This document shows positions 26,394-39,926 of a stretch of 64,000 nt of DNA, one piece after another. The notes under the pieces were generated by a model. It was not told the DNA's origin. It saw only the letters and a list, made by a program, of their open reading frames with translations, and made no database searches. Source of the stretch: Macrotrachela quadricornifera (lineage: Eukaryota > Rotifera > Eurotatoria > Philodinida > Philodinidae); contig JAJEKB010000591.1 in assembly GCA_022393335.1 (NCBI GenBank), positions 292,749 through 356,748 on the forward strand, written 5' to 3'. The number at the start of each line of letters is the position of its first letter. The stretch's first letter is position 1. Position numbers and translations under genes: made by a program.

Positions 26394-26777
26394 AAAATGA
26401 TTTCAACGAAATATTTATGATATTTAATATGATTATATAAAAATGAAAGTATTATTAAATCTCTATTGATATGATAGAAAAAGAGATTGTGTCCATAATA
26501 ATTAAAATAAAAGATGCTATAAATAAATAAAAAATGAGAACATGTTTTTATTTTACTTCTGCCAAGATTCATTATGATAAATCGAGAGAATCAATTATTT
26601 TAGAAAACTTTACGATGCATGTTTTTAAATAAAAAATTCCAGGTGATAAGATTTGTTCATGCTGAAATATGACAATCATGCTAACTTCCTACTCAAAATA
26701 CCGAATGCTATTTTTGCTTTGGAAATTTATTTTTAATAGATATAATAAAAAAAATTTTAGATTTAATTTCTTGTTCT

Positions 26778-27428
26778 CTAATTATTAAGTTCAGCAAATT
26801 TTTGAAGTTGTAAAAGTTTTCTTTTCTCATCATTTGATATATTTGCTTTTTCAATTATCGTCCAATCGAATTGTTCAGGTAAAACTCCTGCATAACCAAT
26901 AGCACATAAAAAAGCAGTAAATTTTATTTTTGTTATTGGATGAAGTCTATATCTATTAAATGAATTTGTCATCCATGCCCATCCATCTTTTTTCTTTCCA
27001 TTCGGCCAATGACCTTCATATGATCTTGTTGCAGCTAAATTATCAGCAACCATTTCTAAAATAGCATCATCAGGCATTTCATATATTGTTAAATTATTTA
27101 ATTGATTATTTTTTAATAACATTTTTGAGATTAATGGATAATTATCAATAAAATGTTCGTAATGATGATCATTATATTGAACATGATGTAACCATGCTTG
27201 ATGAAATTGTTCTTCAAATTTTTTTTCACCATAAAAATGTTCAGCATATGGCCAAAATTCACTTTGACTAAATTTTGATAAATCATGTAATAACAGACGT
27301 TTACATGATACTTGATAAGATGTTAAACGAAGAATTTTATTTATACGAATACCAGCTATTAGTATACATATTTTATGTAGAATAACTGCCCAGAAGTAAC
27401 GAAAAAAAAGTATGATTGTTTTTATCAT
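26778..27428 (-). CDS. intronless DUF5662-type protein
   Basis: A single open frame of 216 aa. An N-terminal hydrophobic stretch (about residues 4-26) could be a membrane anchor. The core shows LLHDLSKFSQSEFWPYAEHF at about 47-66, then AWLHHVQYNDHHYEHF, a conserved EMVADN and a Trp-rich WPNGKKKDGWAWM. The repeated His/Asp residues resemble a metal-dependent HD-like site. I recognise the pattern as DUF5662, a family I know mainly from bacteria and large viruses; function unknown. It is the only intronless gene in a window of multi-exon genes. It starts 143 bp downstream of the stop of the C2-MUN-C2 gene, on the same strand. Confidence 0.8.
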   Translation of the reverse strand: MIKTIILFFRYFWAVILHKICILIAGIRINKILRLTSYQVSCKRLLLHDLSKFSQSEFWPYAEHFYGEKKFEEQFHQAWLHHVQYNDHHYEHFIDNYPLISKMLLKNNQLNNLTIYEMPDDAILEMVADNLAATRSYEGHWPNGKKKDGWAWMTNSFNRYRLHPITKIKFTAFLCAIGYAGVLPEQFDWTIIEKANISNDEKRKLLQLQKFAELNN

Positions 27429-27571
27429 GTTAGTTTTTTTTTCTTCTGAATGTTATTGAAATCTTAAGAATAAGAAAAAACATCTATTCATTCATAATAA
27501 ATGAATCATGTATGCATATAAAAAGAAAAAAGAAAGAGGAAAAAAAAAATTGTTTTTTCTATTTTTAATGT

Positions 27572-30500
27572 TTATTGATTTTCTGTTTCACGTCGTTGTC
27601 GAACAAATTCAATAGCTGTTTTATCTGATGTACGTTGTTCTAATATTTCAATAATACGACTTCGTACAACTAAAAATAAATAAATAAATAAAATATATAA
27701 TGAAAATAAATATTTAAAAACCTTTTGGATGTGTTAATGAAAGTTCAATTTGTTTTAATTCATCTAAAGGTCGATTATCATTAGATAAATCATTTGGAAT
27801 TCCCGGTAATTTTGATATTTCAAGAAAAGCTTCTCCTTCAAAATCATTTGACCACATTAAATCATGATCCATAACAGTAAAATGTATAATACCACCCGAT
27901 AAATTACATTCTTTTTCTGTTAAACGACTAAATAAAAAAAAACAAATAAAATGAAAATATTTTATTTTTTTTTTATTTTTACAATTCAAATTTTTCATTA
28001 AATGATGGATTTAAAGTTTTTTTTACAATTGATGTTTGTTGTTTTTCAATATGAGGATATAAAAATTTTGGACATAATTGAATTTCAACATATGGATCAC
28101 TAAAATAGAATAAAATTTAGGTTTTTTTTTCATTATTTTTATTGATTTAATACCTTAAGCCATTTGAATCACAGGGTTTAAGATTTTTACATGATATTAC
28201 TATAAATATTTATACAAGCTTCTTTTTTATTTTGTATTAAAAATAAAAATATTTTACTTTCAACATATAATGTTTCTTCTTTTAAATGATAATATGCACG
28301 ACAATAAAGTTTTCCTAAATCTATTGGATTTTTTATATTAACACGTTCTTGTTCTTGTAATTTCTCCTTAAGTATATAAAATAATATAATTAATAAAGAT
28401 AATTAAATCAATTAATTTACTTGATAATATAATTTAATTAATGAATATGTATCAGTTGAATGATATTTTAGTAATTTTTTAATTAACTAAAAAAACAAAA
28501 AAATTTTGAAAAAAAAAAACAAATTTTTTTGTAGTTTTATTTTATTTCATACTTTATATTTATCAGTTTTAAGCATTTCTTTTGGTAAATTTTGTTCATC
28601 AGAATTAAAATAATCAACAAATGAATCAAGAGCTTTCATTAAACGTGTATATGATGATATTGTACGCTAAAAATTTAATTTAAATGAAAAAAGAATATTT
28701 TTTTTATTCTTACAGATGTTGATGGTTTTTCGATTTGTGATAATAGTTGATCGATAAGAACAGACCAAACAAGTTCTAACAATCTATTAAATAAATAGAA
28801 CACTTCGGTTAGTCTAATGGTGTATAATTTAATAAAAATTCAACAACAAAAAGAAGTATCTTCTTTTTCGATGAATTTAAATATATAATAGTCTTTCATT
28901 TATTTTAAACAGGAGACAGACAAAAAACGAAAAATATTTTATATAAATTTAATTACCTTATCATATTTTGTCGAATTAAAAAATCTTTATATGGTAATAT
29001 TCTATTATTAAGAAATATAAAAAGTGGTTGAATAATATCTTGAAGTAAAATAGATTCGGGTGCTTCAATAATATGATATAAATATTGTTTTAATTCCATT
29101 TCCATATTTGTAACAACTTTACTTAATATTTGATAAATTTTATCAATTATTTCTTGACTACACATTGCAACAGTTGTTTCAATTTTTTTTCTATATTCAT
29201 CAACAACAGAAATTGAATGAAATTTTTCTGCTGCTACTAATAATTTATCATAAGATAATTCAATTGGTAAAGTTTTAAATGATTCTCTTATACGTTCAAT
29301 ATCATTTACAGTTAATGAAAGCTAAAAATAAAAAAAAACATATTCTTATTTAAAATAAAATTAACTATTTATCTTTTACTTCTTGTGTATAATAAGATAA
29401 ATCATTTGTTTCATAGAATTTTCTTGCATTAAGTTTTCCCTCAACTAATGATGTATAAAGACGTGTAGCATTTGCCATATCTTCAGTTATTTTTATTAAA
29501 TATGTTATTGAACTAATTATATCTGGCCATGCTAAATTTAAAAAACAAAAATTCTTCTATTTAATTGCTCCGAATGATTTTTTTTTTATTATATATGCTC
29601 AATATTCTTATCTGAAAAAAAATGATAAATCTCTGGAAAATTTTCTAGATAGAATTGATTAAGATATTCACATCAACGATATTATTTGTTCATCACTGTA
29701 GCTTTTTCATATATAGGAAAAAAAGATTTTTAATGATGATACTTAACAAAAGATCTTTCCGGGCATGACTTTATGGATATACACGTTAAACATGCTTTTA
29801 TTTTTAATAAAAATATCAGCTCGTCTATCCGATCTGTAACAGGAACATTCAATGTTTTTTCCAGTCAACTGACTTTTAAACTTTGATTACTTTATTATTA
29901 TTCATATAACATAATGACTTCCTATTAAAAATACTATTTATTTAATGCATTTTTAAATAAGTAAACTAAATTATTTACTGATCAAACATAATAGTTACTG
30001 AATATTAACTCTTAGAAGATTGTGATATATATATTATGTATCATCTATTTTTTAGTAGAAAAGAAAGTCTTTGCATCATATCAAATTACCTGGTTTTATG
30101 AGGAAGCTCTTATGTTCTCAATCTTAATGAACAAACCCTGGAAAATTTCATTTTGAAAAGAAGCCTAAAATAAGATAATCATGATTCAGCCTTCATTTTT
30201 CTAATTAAATGCATATTTTAGTAAAAATAATAACAAGATATGCTTCCTGTGATACAAAATAATGCTCGATTTGAATTAAAATTTTAAGTCAAAACACAAT
30301 AGTTTAAATGTATAATTACTTTCTCATTTCAAAGAATTAAAAATTTCATTTATTTTTCTTACCTAATCTTCTCCAAAATTGTGATATTTGACTAAAACAA
30401 TTTGATACATCTAAAGATGATGGTGTAAATTTAACATTATATGTTGATGTTAATATTCCTTCAGATTTATCTTTTTCAACTGAACGTTCAATACGTTGAA

Positions 30501-33500
30501 GAATTTTATTTCGAGCAACTGATAACCATTTTTTAACAGCTGCACCAAAATACATATAATAATGAGTTATTTTTAGATTAACTCGATCACTAAAAGAAAA
30601 AAATTCAAAATAAAAAATAAAATCAAAATATTTTTTAATACAAACGTTTCATTAACATAAATTTTATATTTTGATAATTCATGAAGTGATAAATAAAGTT
30701 CAAATAAAGCTAAACTTGTTTGTTCAGCTGCTGATACAAATGCAGGTATATCAGCGGAATCAGGTTCTTGATTTTCTATTAATTTTGATGGTGATTGATG
30801 AATTTGATCACCAAGCTGAATATATATTTAAAAAAACAAAACAATTTTTTTTTTATAAATTAAATTAAGAAAATAACTATCTTACTTCTTCTTCAAGAGC
30901 TTTTATAACAATATCCATTAACTATTGTTTTTGTTTTATTGTAATAGAAAAGAAAAATTATTTTTAATTTTAATTAGAAAAATTATATTACTTTTCCATC
31001 GATTTTTTTAAATGATATACTATAAAAAGCCAATTTTACAGTACTAAATAAAGAAATTTTTTTTAGAAAAATATTATTTTTTTTTAAATTAAAATAATAA
31101 ACATACGATTCAAATATTGGATTATAATATTTAACAGATGAATGAGCTAATAGATAATAATAATATTTAATATATTTATAAAAAATAAAAAATCAATTTA
31201 CCATCTTGTATTATAATATAAACCAATTGACTTGTATTTCTCAATGTATCTTCATCAGACTAATAAAAAAAATTTTTTTTCCTTATTATTGTTAAATATT
31301 AATATAAAAATTTACTCTTAAACGTGGCTTTGTTATTTGTGTAGCTATTCGATCAAACCATTCAATTGTTCCTGTCTTTAAAAAAAATTGGATAAATGCT
31401 TCTTTTTTATTTGTTAATATTCATTTTCCTTACTTTTATGATTAATGTCAAGTCATATTGAAGACTATTTTGAAATGGACAACAATAACGAAATACTTCC
31501 AAACTATATAATTTTGAAATAATCCTTTTTAAAAAAAGAGAAAATAAGAGTAATTTTTTCATTTATATTTAAATTTTTACTTTAAAAGCTGTTCAAGTCT
31601 TTCCATTGAAATTTTATTTGTAGGTGGATAAATTTCACGAATTTTTGTTAATTGTTTAAAGCAATGATTTAAAAATAATGTAAATGCTTCTTCTAACATA
31701 TGACTTTCGTCTCTACTTAATGATGTTGGCTGCCATGTTTGTTCTAATTGTTCAATAATTGATAATAATAATTTATGTGTTAAAGTATGTTGAAGATGTT
31801 TTTTCGAATATGCTATCCAACGACACATTGAACGTTGAATATTTGTTATATCACCTTGTATTGCATGTTGATGTAAAATTGTTTCCGCATTACGAGATAA
31901 TTCACCTATCCATTGAGTTGTTTCACCCTGAAATATGAGAAAACATAATTATTCCTTTTTTTAGAATACAATAATTATTATTCGGATGTTAATTTGATTT
32001 TAATATTTGAAAATGATATAAAATATCTGACTTCTTTTTCTTATTTTTACATTATCAAAATTTTCTAATGGATATTATTTAAAAGAACTAAAAAAAGAAA
32101 ATTTTTCTCGAAACCTTAAATTTTTTTAATTCGTGATCAATAAATATTTGTAAAATTTCAACATGTTGTTTAATATCTGTCCAATTATCTTCTTCAGATA
32201 TTCCACGATCTTCTCGTGTTGTTAAATTACATCGAATATGTATTTGTCCTCGAACTTTAGAATGTTCACTTCGACCTTCTAATGGAAATAATCTATCAAT
32301 TCCAGTTGATGGAATTTCCTATTAAGAAAAAAAAATGAAAATATATATTAAGTAAAATATTTCATGCAAAATAAAAACCTACACTTATTTTAAGATTAAC
32401 CGAACCTAAAAAATCATCAATATGTGATCCTTCTGTTGAACAATTTGTTCGTGCGGATTGAGCAATTTGTTTAAAATAACGATTAAGTCCTTTAAAACCT
32501 TGAACTTGGTTTAATTTTCTTGCTGCTTCAAATACAGAAAATTCATCATCATGATCCCAAATATCCAAATGAAATGTTTCAGTTTTTCCACTTTCAATAT
32601 TACTTTAACAAAAAAAAAAAAGAATTTGAATTTTGTCTTTTTTTAAAGAAAACAAAAACACTTACAAACGAAATTTTTCCATCCAAACTGGATTAAGTGT
32701 TGCTTTTTTAACATCTGTTGTTTGAATATATTTTACTGGAAGTTTATCTCTTAAAAATGAATTATTTTGTGGACTTGAACCAGTTGTTGATGTAGTTTTT
32801 TCACGTCCTTGTGCACGACGTATTGTAGATTTTCGAAAACTTTTTAAACGTTTCATAAAACCAAGTTTATTTTCATTTGATGAATTTGTATTAGCTCCTT
32901 CTTCATCTGATGATGCTCCACCACCACTACCACCATTTGCTTGTTGTGGAATAACAAATTTACGTATTTCAGGTACAATACCCAACATACAATATGGATC
33001 AGAAAATCCTATTAAATCTTTTTTTTTTAAATAAAAACAAAAACAAAATTTTTTTTAATTTTTTACCATTCGCATCTTTTGCTTCAAGATCTTTTGCTTC
33101 AACTATTTCAACATTTAAAATTAAAATTGGTGGCTAAAATAAAATAAATATTTAAATAAAGGATAAATTTACTTCATATATATATATATATAAACTTTTT
33201 CTTCATTCGCTTTATTTAATAAACGTTGATGATCTTCATTTGATAAACCAAATGCTTCTTGTGCATAAGCATAAAGATCATTTTCTTCTTGAATATATTT
33301 TGATGGTATTATACCAATTTTATGTTTTATTGTATATAGTGTTTCAATATAAAGTAATTCATATTCTTTTAATGTTAAACTTTGAAATTTTTCAGTAAAA
33401 TTTAAACGATATTCAGGAAGAATTTTTTCATTTTCAATATCTTCCTTTAGAAAAAATAAAAAAAATATTAATTTAAATAAAAGAAAAATATATATTTTTT

Positions 33501-36500
33501 AAAATACATCTTTTTTTATTTTTTGTCGTCGTTGTTCATGTTTTTGTGCAACATTTTCAAAATTTTCCAAAAAAAAATTTACATCATCATTTTCAAATCT
33601 AAATTAATTAAATTAATATTCTTTAAATTATATATATACATCTACCGTTTTGAAAGTGCAGCAGAAAATTTCGATTCTTGTTGAGGTGATAATGTCATTA
33701 TGAACTCTTTCTTTTTATACTAACACATCTCAATAGGGATCTATATATATATGAAGAATTTCCTTCTCTACTTTTTTTTTTGCTTCTATCATCCGTCATA
33801 CTTATTTATTTCTAAGTATCATAATGTATTCTTGCATGATTACCATTGAAGAAAAAAAAAAAAACAAAAAATGAGAAGTAATGAGAAAACATATATATGA
33901 GAATAAGAAATCTTTTATAAGTGAAGAGTATATTATATAGACAAAAAAAAAATAAAAGAACAACAAGTGTATTTGAAAGTCATGATCTTTCTAGAGAAAA
34001 AATGTCGTGTTTCAATGTTAAAATATGTTAGAACCTAGGGGAATTTCGATATTTTTATTTTTATTGAATTTAATCATTAAAAACATAAACCAGTTCCTAA
34101 TGAGATTAATTATAAAACTTTGCTTGTCAAAAAGAAATATCATATATAGAAAAGATTTTTAAATTATTTTCAAGTATATGTATGTTTTAGTACCGCCTAC
34201 TAATAATTACATATACATTTAAAGGAAAAGTTATTTGTGTCATAATCAATTTTAATTGTTATTTTTCAAAGTTAAGAAAAAAAAACACTTGCTAGATAAA
34301 GTTTAAATCAGTTAAATTGAAGAATATATGATGACCTTTTTTTTATTTTATTATTTTCAGGTTTCTTTTTTAAAAAGGAAATATATCATGGATGTCTTTT
34401 TCTTTTTTTTTCTGTAGAATCATATAATAATTATTCGACAGTCTTTACAGTCTGTCTTTTCCGTTTAAAGGAAACGGATGATGTGTCTTTCCGTAGCTAG
34501 ATATTTTTCCGTTCTATTTACATGAAATCCTTCAAAAAATGGCAATTGCATTAGATTAAAAGCTCTTTATAATATTATCTCAATAGCTATTATTTTTATC
34601 TTAAATGTATCAATTTTACATTTTTTTTTTATTCTCAAAAAACAAAAAAGTCATATTCAATAAAATATCATTACAAGAGGGTTATCTAAAAATAGCCCAG
34701 ACTTATTTGAAAAATGATCCATTAAGAATATATTCTTATTGATTTTATTGAAGAAAATCGATAAAAATTATTATCATTATTTTTTGACATTGATCATTAG
34801 TTATTCACATGCTAAATATAAAATCTATCTATCATTTCTGATATTAGTTGTTTTTTTTTTGTTAATTTGATAATCATGAAACAAGGGAAAAAAAAAACTT
34901 TTTTTTTAATTTGATGGAAAGTAAATCAAATTGTGTATTCAATTGAAAAAATATAAATAAATTGAATAGGCATTTGATGTAAAGAAAATACTAAAAAAAA
35001 TAAAACTGATAAAAAGTTCGTTTTTTTTTATTCATTTAAGAAAAAGATAATTTATTTGAAGAATTATAATAATAACATATGTTTAAAAATTTTCTTGAGA
35101 ATTTTTATCATTAAATCAATATAAAAAAAAATAAGAAAGAATTTTTTCTATTTGAAATAAAACTAAAATAAATAAATTTATTTTTCATTAAAAATCTTTC
35201 CAATATAATCATATATAAAACTTATTATAACCTTGATTGACTTATTTATTCAGGCTAAATTCATAGAAAAAAAAATTTAATGGCATCATAACTCTAAAGG
35301 GGATAGACTCACCTTTCTTTTTTTTAAAGTTATTATTATATCATGCAAGCAAATATTATTTAATTGTCAAAACGACAAATAAATGCGTGTATATAGACTA
35401 AATATATTTATTAAGGTAACTCCGACGCCGCTTCAAAAATCGACTTTAATTCACCTATATTCAAATAGCATGAAATACTCACGATATGTACAGGGAAATC
35501 TATAGTCGTACACTATAATATTTATATAAGTTAGTGAAAAAAAAGGGATCAGATAGTATGGTCTGTTAACCATTCGACAATGTTGTGGAGACCAAGCGGA
35601 CTTATTTCGTATTTTGCCTTGCTTTTTATTCCATTAGGATTATGATTTCTTTATCAACCTACTATTTTTGATAATTCTATTACCCAGCTAAAATGGAAAA
35701 ACAGAGAGACTTCATTACATCCTATAATATTTGGAAAATATTTTTTTACGAGATAAATGATGAAAATTATCAGGAATTTTGTCCCGAAGACTTCGTGCAA
35801 ACTTAAAAAAATCATATTATTTCTAAAGTAGTAGAACTTCGAGTAACCTCCTATGAATTTACATGAAAAATGATTTTTTATTTCAAGAAAATCTTGAATT
35901 AACAAAAAATAAAATTCATTTAAATTATTATACAATATTTTAAAGTATAAATTCATTTAGTATTTTTTATTTAATTGAATTGAATTATATTTTTATATAT
36001 AAAAGAAAAGAAATTAATAATAATTTGATTAATCAAAACATCTTTTATTTTATTATGTCAGAATTAATAAAATACGAAAAGAATATAAATATAAATTATT
36101 TCTATTATTTCTGCACTTAAGAATAAAATATAAATCCATTATGATATTAAATAGAAATGTAAATAGATTTTGTTTTTCTCTTAAAAGTCTGTTTATTTAA
36201 ATCACACTAGAAAAATCTTTCAATAATAATCATAAAAGAAATAACAAATCAATGTCCTCGATATAAAGTATAAATTAATTATTTTAAAAAATTAACACTT
36301 AAATAGAAAATATATAATAATTCAGAATGTTCGATAATATAAAATTACAAAGTACAAATATTCAAAATAATGAAATGATTTTATTTCTATCACTTAAATT
36401 TTATGCTTGAAAAAATTTTTCTTTCTTTCTAACTTATATGGTTGAGAAAACAATTATTTATTCATCTAACGAACCGAATATCTTGCCAAAAAAAAAATTT

Positions 36501-37044
36501 GTCGTACAATTATACGCCTTTAATATAGGCAGTATAGTTTTTCATATCTCATCAATAATTGAGACATATAAATTGACCTCTGGGAATCATAACTACGCAT
36601 TTCTTTTTTCCGATCTTAATATGATATAAAATTATTTTAATGAGATTTGATAATGTATATAAGATATTCATGGAAAAAATTTCAACGAAATTAATGTCTA
36701 TTTTTATTAAATGTTAATCTATATAAAAGAAATAAAAAGAAAACCTATTAATACATGCAATATAGATAGAAGAGAATTATCTATTCAAGCAAATAAAATC
36801 GTATTTTTAATGTTTTTATAAACGAAAAGAAATTGTTTTTGTACAATTATTTCATTCTTTCATTTTTATTAAATTTTAGTTTAACAACAAAAATGTACTT
36901 CGAAAAACTAGATATTAAATATACTTATCAATATGATGGTATAAAAATTTTTATATTAGATATAAATTTTTATGATATGTAATAAACTTACTTTGCAAGT
37001 AAAGCATCAGACCATCGTCTACCTCGCATATGAATTCGTTCCAT
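27572..37044 (-). CDS. BAIAP3/UNC13D: C2-MUN-C2 vesicle priming factor, BAIAP3/Munc13-4 (UNC13D) family
   Basis: Primes secretory or dense-core vesicles for Ca-triggered fusion. With first exon 33646-33698 the model has 26 exons and 1209 aa, near BAIAP3 length. Further exons include 33508-33598, 33196-33444, 33067-33133, 32666-33008, 32383-32602, 32115-32318, 31581-31927, 30363-30589, 29380-29531, 28957-29321, 28553-28666, 27983-28099, 27722-27927 and 27572-27669, plus eleven short ones between. C2A begins about residue 132 with [16 protein letters not shown] and [10 protein letters not shown], carrying the Asp residues that bind Ca; its loop has a long Ser/Gly/Lys-rich insert. A helical MUN region follows. 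C2B (about 1052-1180) has [15 protein letters not shown] and [11 protein letters not shown], again Ca-competent. It ends RRETENQ. An alternative first exon lies at 36992-37044. Confidence 0.9.
29532..30362. other. long intron within the MUN-domain coding part
   Basis: 831 bp, the longest intron downstream of the first exons. No exon-like frame or repeat ends are seen. Confidence 0.4.
33699..36991. other. interval between alternative first exons
   Basis: 3.3 kb of AT-rich sequence: promoter of the proximal first exon and intron of the distal transcript. No other gene is recognised. A slightly GC-richer patch at 35415-35440 is unexplained. Confidence 0.5.
36992..37044 (-). CDS. alternative first exon of the C2-MUN-C2 gene
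   Basis: ATG at 37044 opens [17 protein letters not shown] plus two bases, ending at a consensus GTAAGT donor. Its length (53 nt) and phase (2) equal those of the proximal first exon at 33646-33698 ([17 protein letters not shown]). Both can splice to the exon at 33508-33598. The two peptides share a (K/R)-aromatic-S-x-A-L ending. Confidence 0.6.
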
Positions 37045-38800
37045 ATTTAATATTAAAATAAATGATAATATATATATATGTCAATGTTTCTTTAAACTTG
37101 TATAGTAATATGTTTCTTTGATGTCGGTGTTATGTCTTATAGTTTATTCTTGTTCTTCATTTAAATACATTTTGCTCGTCATTGCCGTTCTTTTTTTTTT
37201 TATAGATTGAACGTTCTTTTCTCACTCTTACTTGTGTTGCTCGTTTGTTAGGATCTTTATCTTTCTTGAACAACACTCCATCGTCGTTCTCATCTATGAG
37301 AACAACATATAGAAGCAGACATAGCGACAAACGACAACAAACGGGAAAAAAAAGAAAATGAATAACAAATAATAAAAGATTTTTCCGCTGTTATTATCGT
37401 TCCATATACTACATACACATAGAACAATCACAGTAAACGAAAAACATTTTTTTTTTATAAATTATTCAATATTGTTTCTCTTAGAAAATCATGTTGACTT
37501 ATGTATATTTTCTATTCCGATCATTAGACAACAAATAATATATCAACATTATTTCATATTCTATATTTTTAAAGATTATAATATATTAATAATGATGATG
37601 AATAAGATTATAATGAAATTTTCTAAGAAATTTAATTATCAATCTTCAAATATGACATTTTCATTCAATCGAATTATAAAATAAAATAAAACGAAATTAT
37701 CTTTTATTTATATATTAATTTATAAAAAACATATATATTGAAGATAATGTTTGCTTTTCAATATATTCTTAGATCTTTTCGAAAATAACTAATTATAAAT
37801 TAGTTTTTAACATACTAATATTTCATTGATTAAAAGAAAAGATAGAAGCATAAAAGAATCAATTATAACTAAAGAAAATAATAATATTCTTCGTTGACTA
37901 TGATCGAGCAAAATATCTTCTTTATAATTATAATAATAATAGTCAACAAATAAGAAGAAAAAAAGAAATTTAAATTAATATTTATAATATTTTATTGAAT
38001 ACATTCATAGAATTTTATAAGTAATACATGCATACTGATTTGAAGTTAAATATTAATAAAATACATTATTTATCCTATTATGAAATGATTTTCTATAGAG
38101 AATTACACTTGAAACTGATTGTTTTACATGATTATTTATCATTTTCATGCTGTAATAATATATCATATCAATAAATGTCAAAATGACATACTTTAATACA
38201 ATGTAATTAGTATTCTATGAAATTCTCAAGAGAATTAAAAAAACAAAATTCAAGGAGCAAAAATATGAGAAGGTCTAAATGAAAAAAAGAAAAAGAAAAT
38301 TTCTATATTAATAAATATATATAAAGTTAATATTAATCAATTAATGCAATGCAAAGAACCAGCATTCATATAGTCCTGCGCGAGTTTTTAAACAGATTTT
38401 TCTGTATAATAATTGTGAATATATCTGATGATAGATAATTAAAGCAACAATCGACAATGTTCGCTAGAAGTAAGTTTCATAAGTATTGATAGAGTTCTTA
38501 TAGTGATGAATTTCGTTATATCTGCACTTTGAATTTCTTAATCTTACTTTCTTGACAACATTCACAAATAGGAAATATGATTCGATAAATCTGAAAGAGC
38601 TTTCGAATGTCTGTTTTGAATCGTTCAAAAAGATTATACAATTTTAATCAATTATCGATATTTTGATAACCAATATTCTCGGTTTCGTATTGCATTTCGT
38701 AGTCGAGTGAAACTCGAATACCATCCAGTTTTTATTTATTAAACATAGTCATTTAAATAAAACAAATTTTTGAATGTTTTTATTTATTTTTTGTATATAT
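37045..38800. other. intergenic
   Basis: Upstream region of the C2-MUN-C2 gene and downstream region of the GH16 gene. No gene, RNA or repeat recognised. Confidence 0.5.
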
Positions 38801-39926
38801 TTAACGCCATTGATAATAATAAACCCAATCAATTTCCATACGACCTGAATAAATATTCTCATCAATACCTTGTGCACCACCCCTAAACATAGATATACAA
38901 AATATTAAAAAAATTTTTTCATTAGAAAATTTTACTCACCAGAAACCACCAACAGCAACATTAAGAAGAACAAAAAATGGTTTGTCAAATGGCCTATACA
39001 AAAAAAAAAATAAAACGAAATCAAATAATTTTCTATAAGAGACAAAAAACATACCATGCTGTCCAATCTCCTTTTTTATCCCAAATAAAAATTTTTGTTT
39101 GAAATGGATTACCTTCATCACCAACAAACATTTCAATTTTATCATAATTCCAATCAAGTGTATAAATTTTAAAATTTGATGTTGCATCACCGACAATAAC
39201 TGAATGACTTGGATGATTACCTAACATATGATTATAAGCTTTTGTATGAACTGTTGAATGAATACGTAATGGATCATAACCAACTTGTTCCATTAAATCA
39301 ATTTCACCATTATCTGGCCAATAATTACCACTATGAGTTGATCTTTCGGGTAACTAATTTAAACACAAAACAATTGTTTTCTTTTCTTTGTTTTGTTAAA
39401 TTTTTTAAATAGATAACTTACCATCCAAAGAGCTGGCCATAAACCACGACCAGTTGGAAGTTTAGCACGAATTTGTAAACGACCATATGTCCATACAGCT
39501 TTACTTTTCAAACGAGCTGATGTATATCGACGATTACCGTAATTTTCCTAATAAATATTATAATTTTATATATAAAAGAATGTATTTTCATTGATTTTTA
39601 TTCAATTACTTACTTTACGTGCTTCAATAATTAAACGACCGTTATGACTACCTGGAAATAATTCACAACGTGCATTTTCCCAACGATTTACTGTATAAAA
39701 TTGTTCTTCATTATTACCTAAATTAAAAAAAGAAAAAAGGAAAAAAATATATAATAAAATAAAAATTTAACTACATACCCCATCCATGACCACCCTCATC
39801 AAAATTCCATTTATTTAAATCGACACCACCGTTCCAATCGAAATCATCTCCCCATACACGAACCCAATCAGCATTACTTACTGTTACCACACACCATAAG
39901 CATATCAATGATAAATATTCCTTCAT
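38801..39926 (-). CDS. secreted GH16 beta-glucanase
   Basis: Endo-beta-1,3(4)-glucanase, probably digestive or used against algal, fungal or bacterial walls. Six exons: 39779-39926, 39614-39717, 39422-39547, 39055-39353, 38940-38993, 38801-38882; 270 aa. A signal peptide (MKEYLSLICLWCVVTVSNA) precedes the catalytic domain. The GH16 signature is complete: GEIDLMEQVG with nucleophile Glu143, Asp145 and acid/base Glu148. Conserved surroundings include WTYGRLQIRAKLPTGRGLWP, the PFDKPFFVLLNVAVGG strand and a C-terminal MEIDWVYYYQW. No carbohydrate-binding module is attached. The family is widespread in bacteria and invertebrates; the five introns argue for long residence in this genome. Confidence 0.95.

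Noticed and set aside
28804..28836. tRNA-like GGTTAGTCTAATGGTG
   Set aside because: An A-box-like stretch only; no B box or acceptor stem at the right distance, and it lies in an intron.
36438..36629. 63-aa open frame inside the first intron of the C2-MUN-C2 gene
   Set aside because: No splice continuation or recognisable domain; length is within chance for this stretch.
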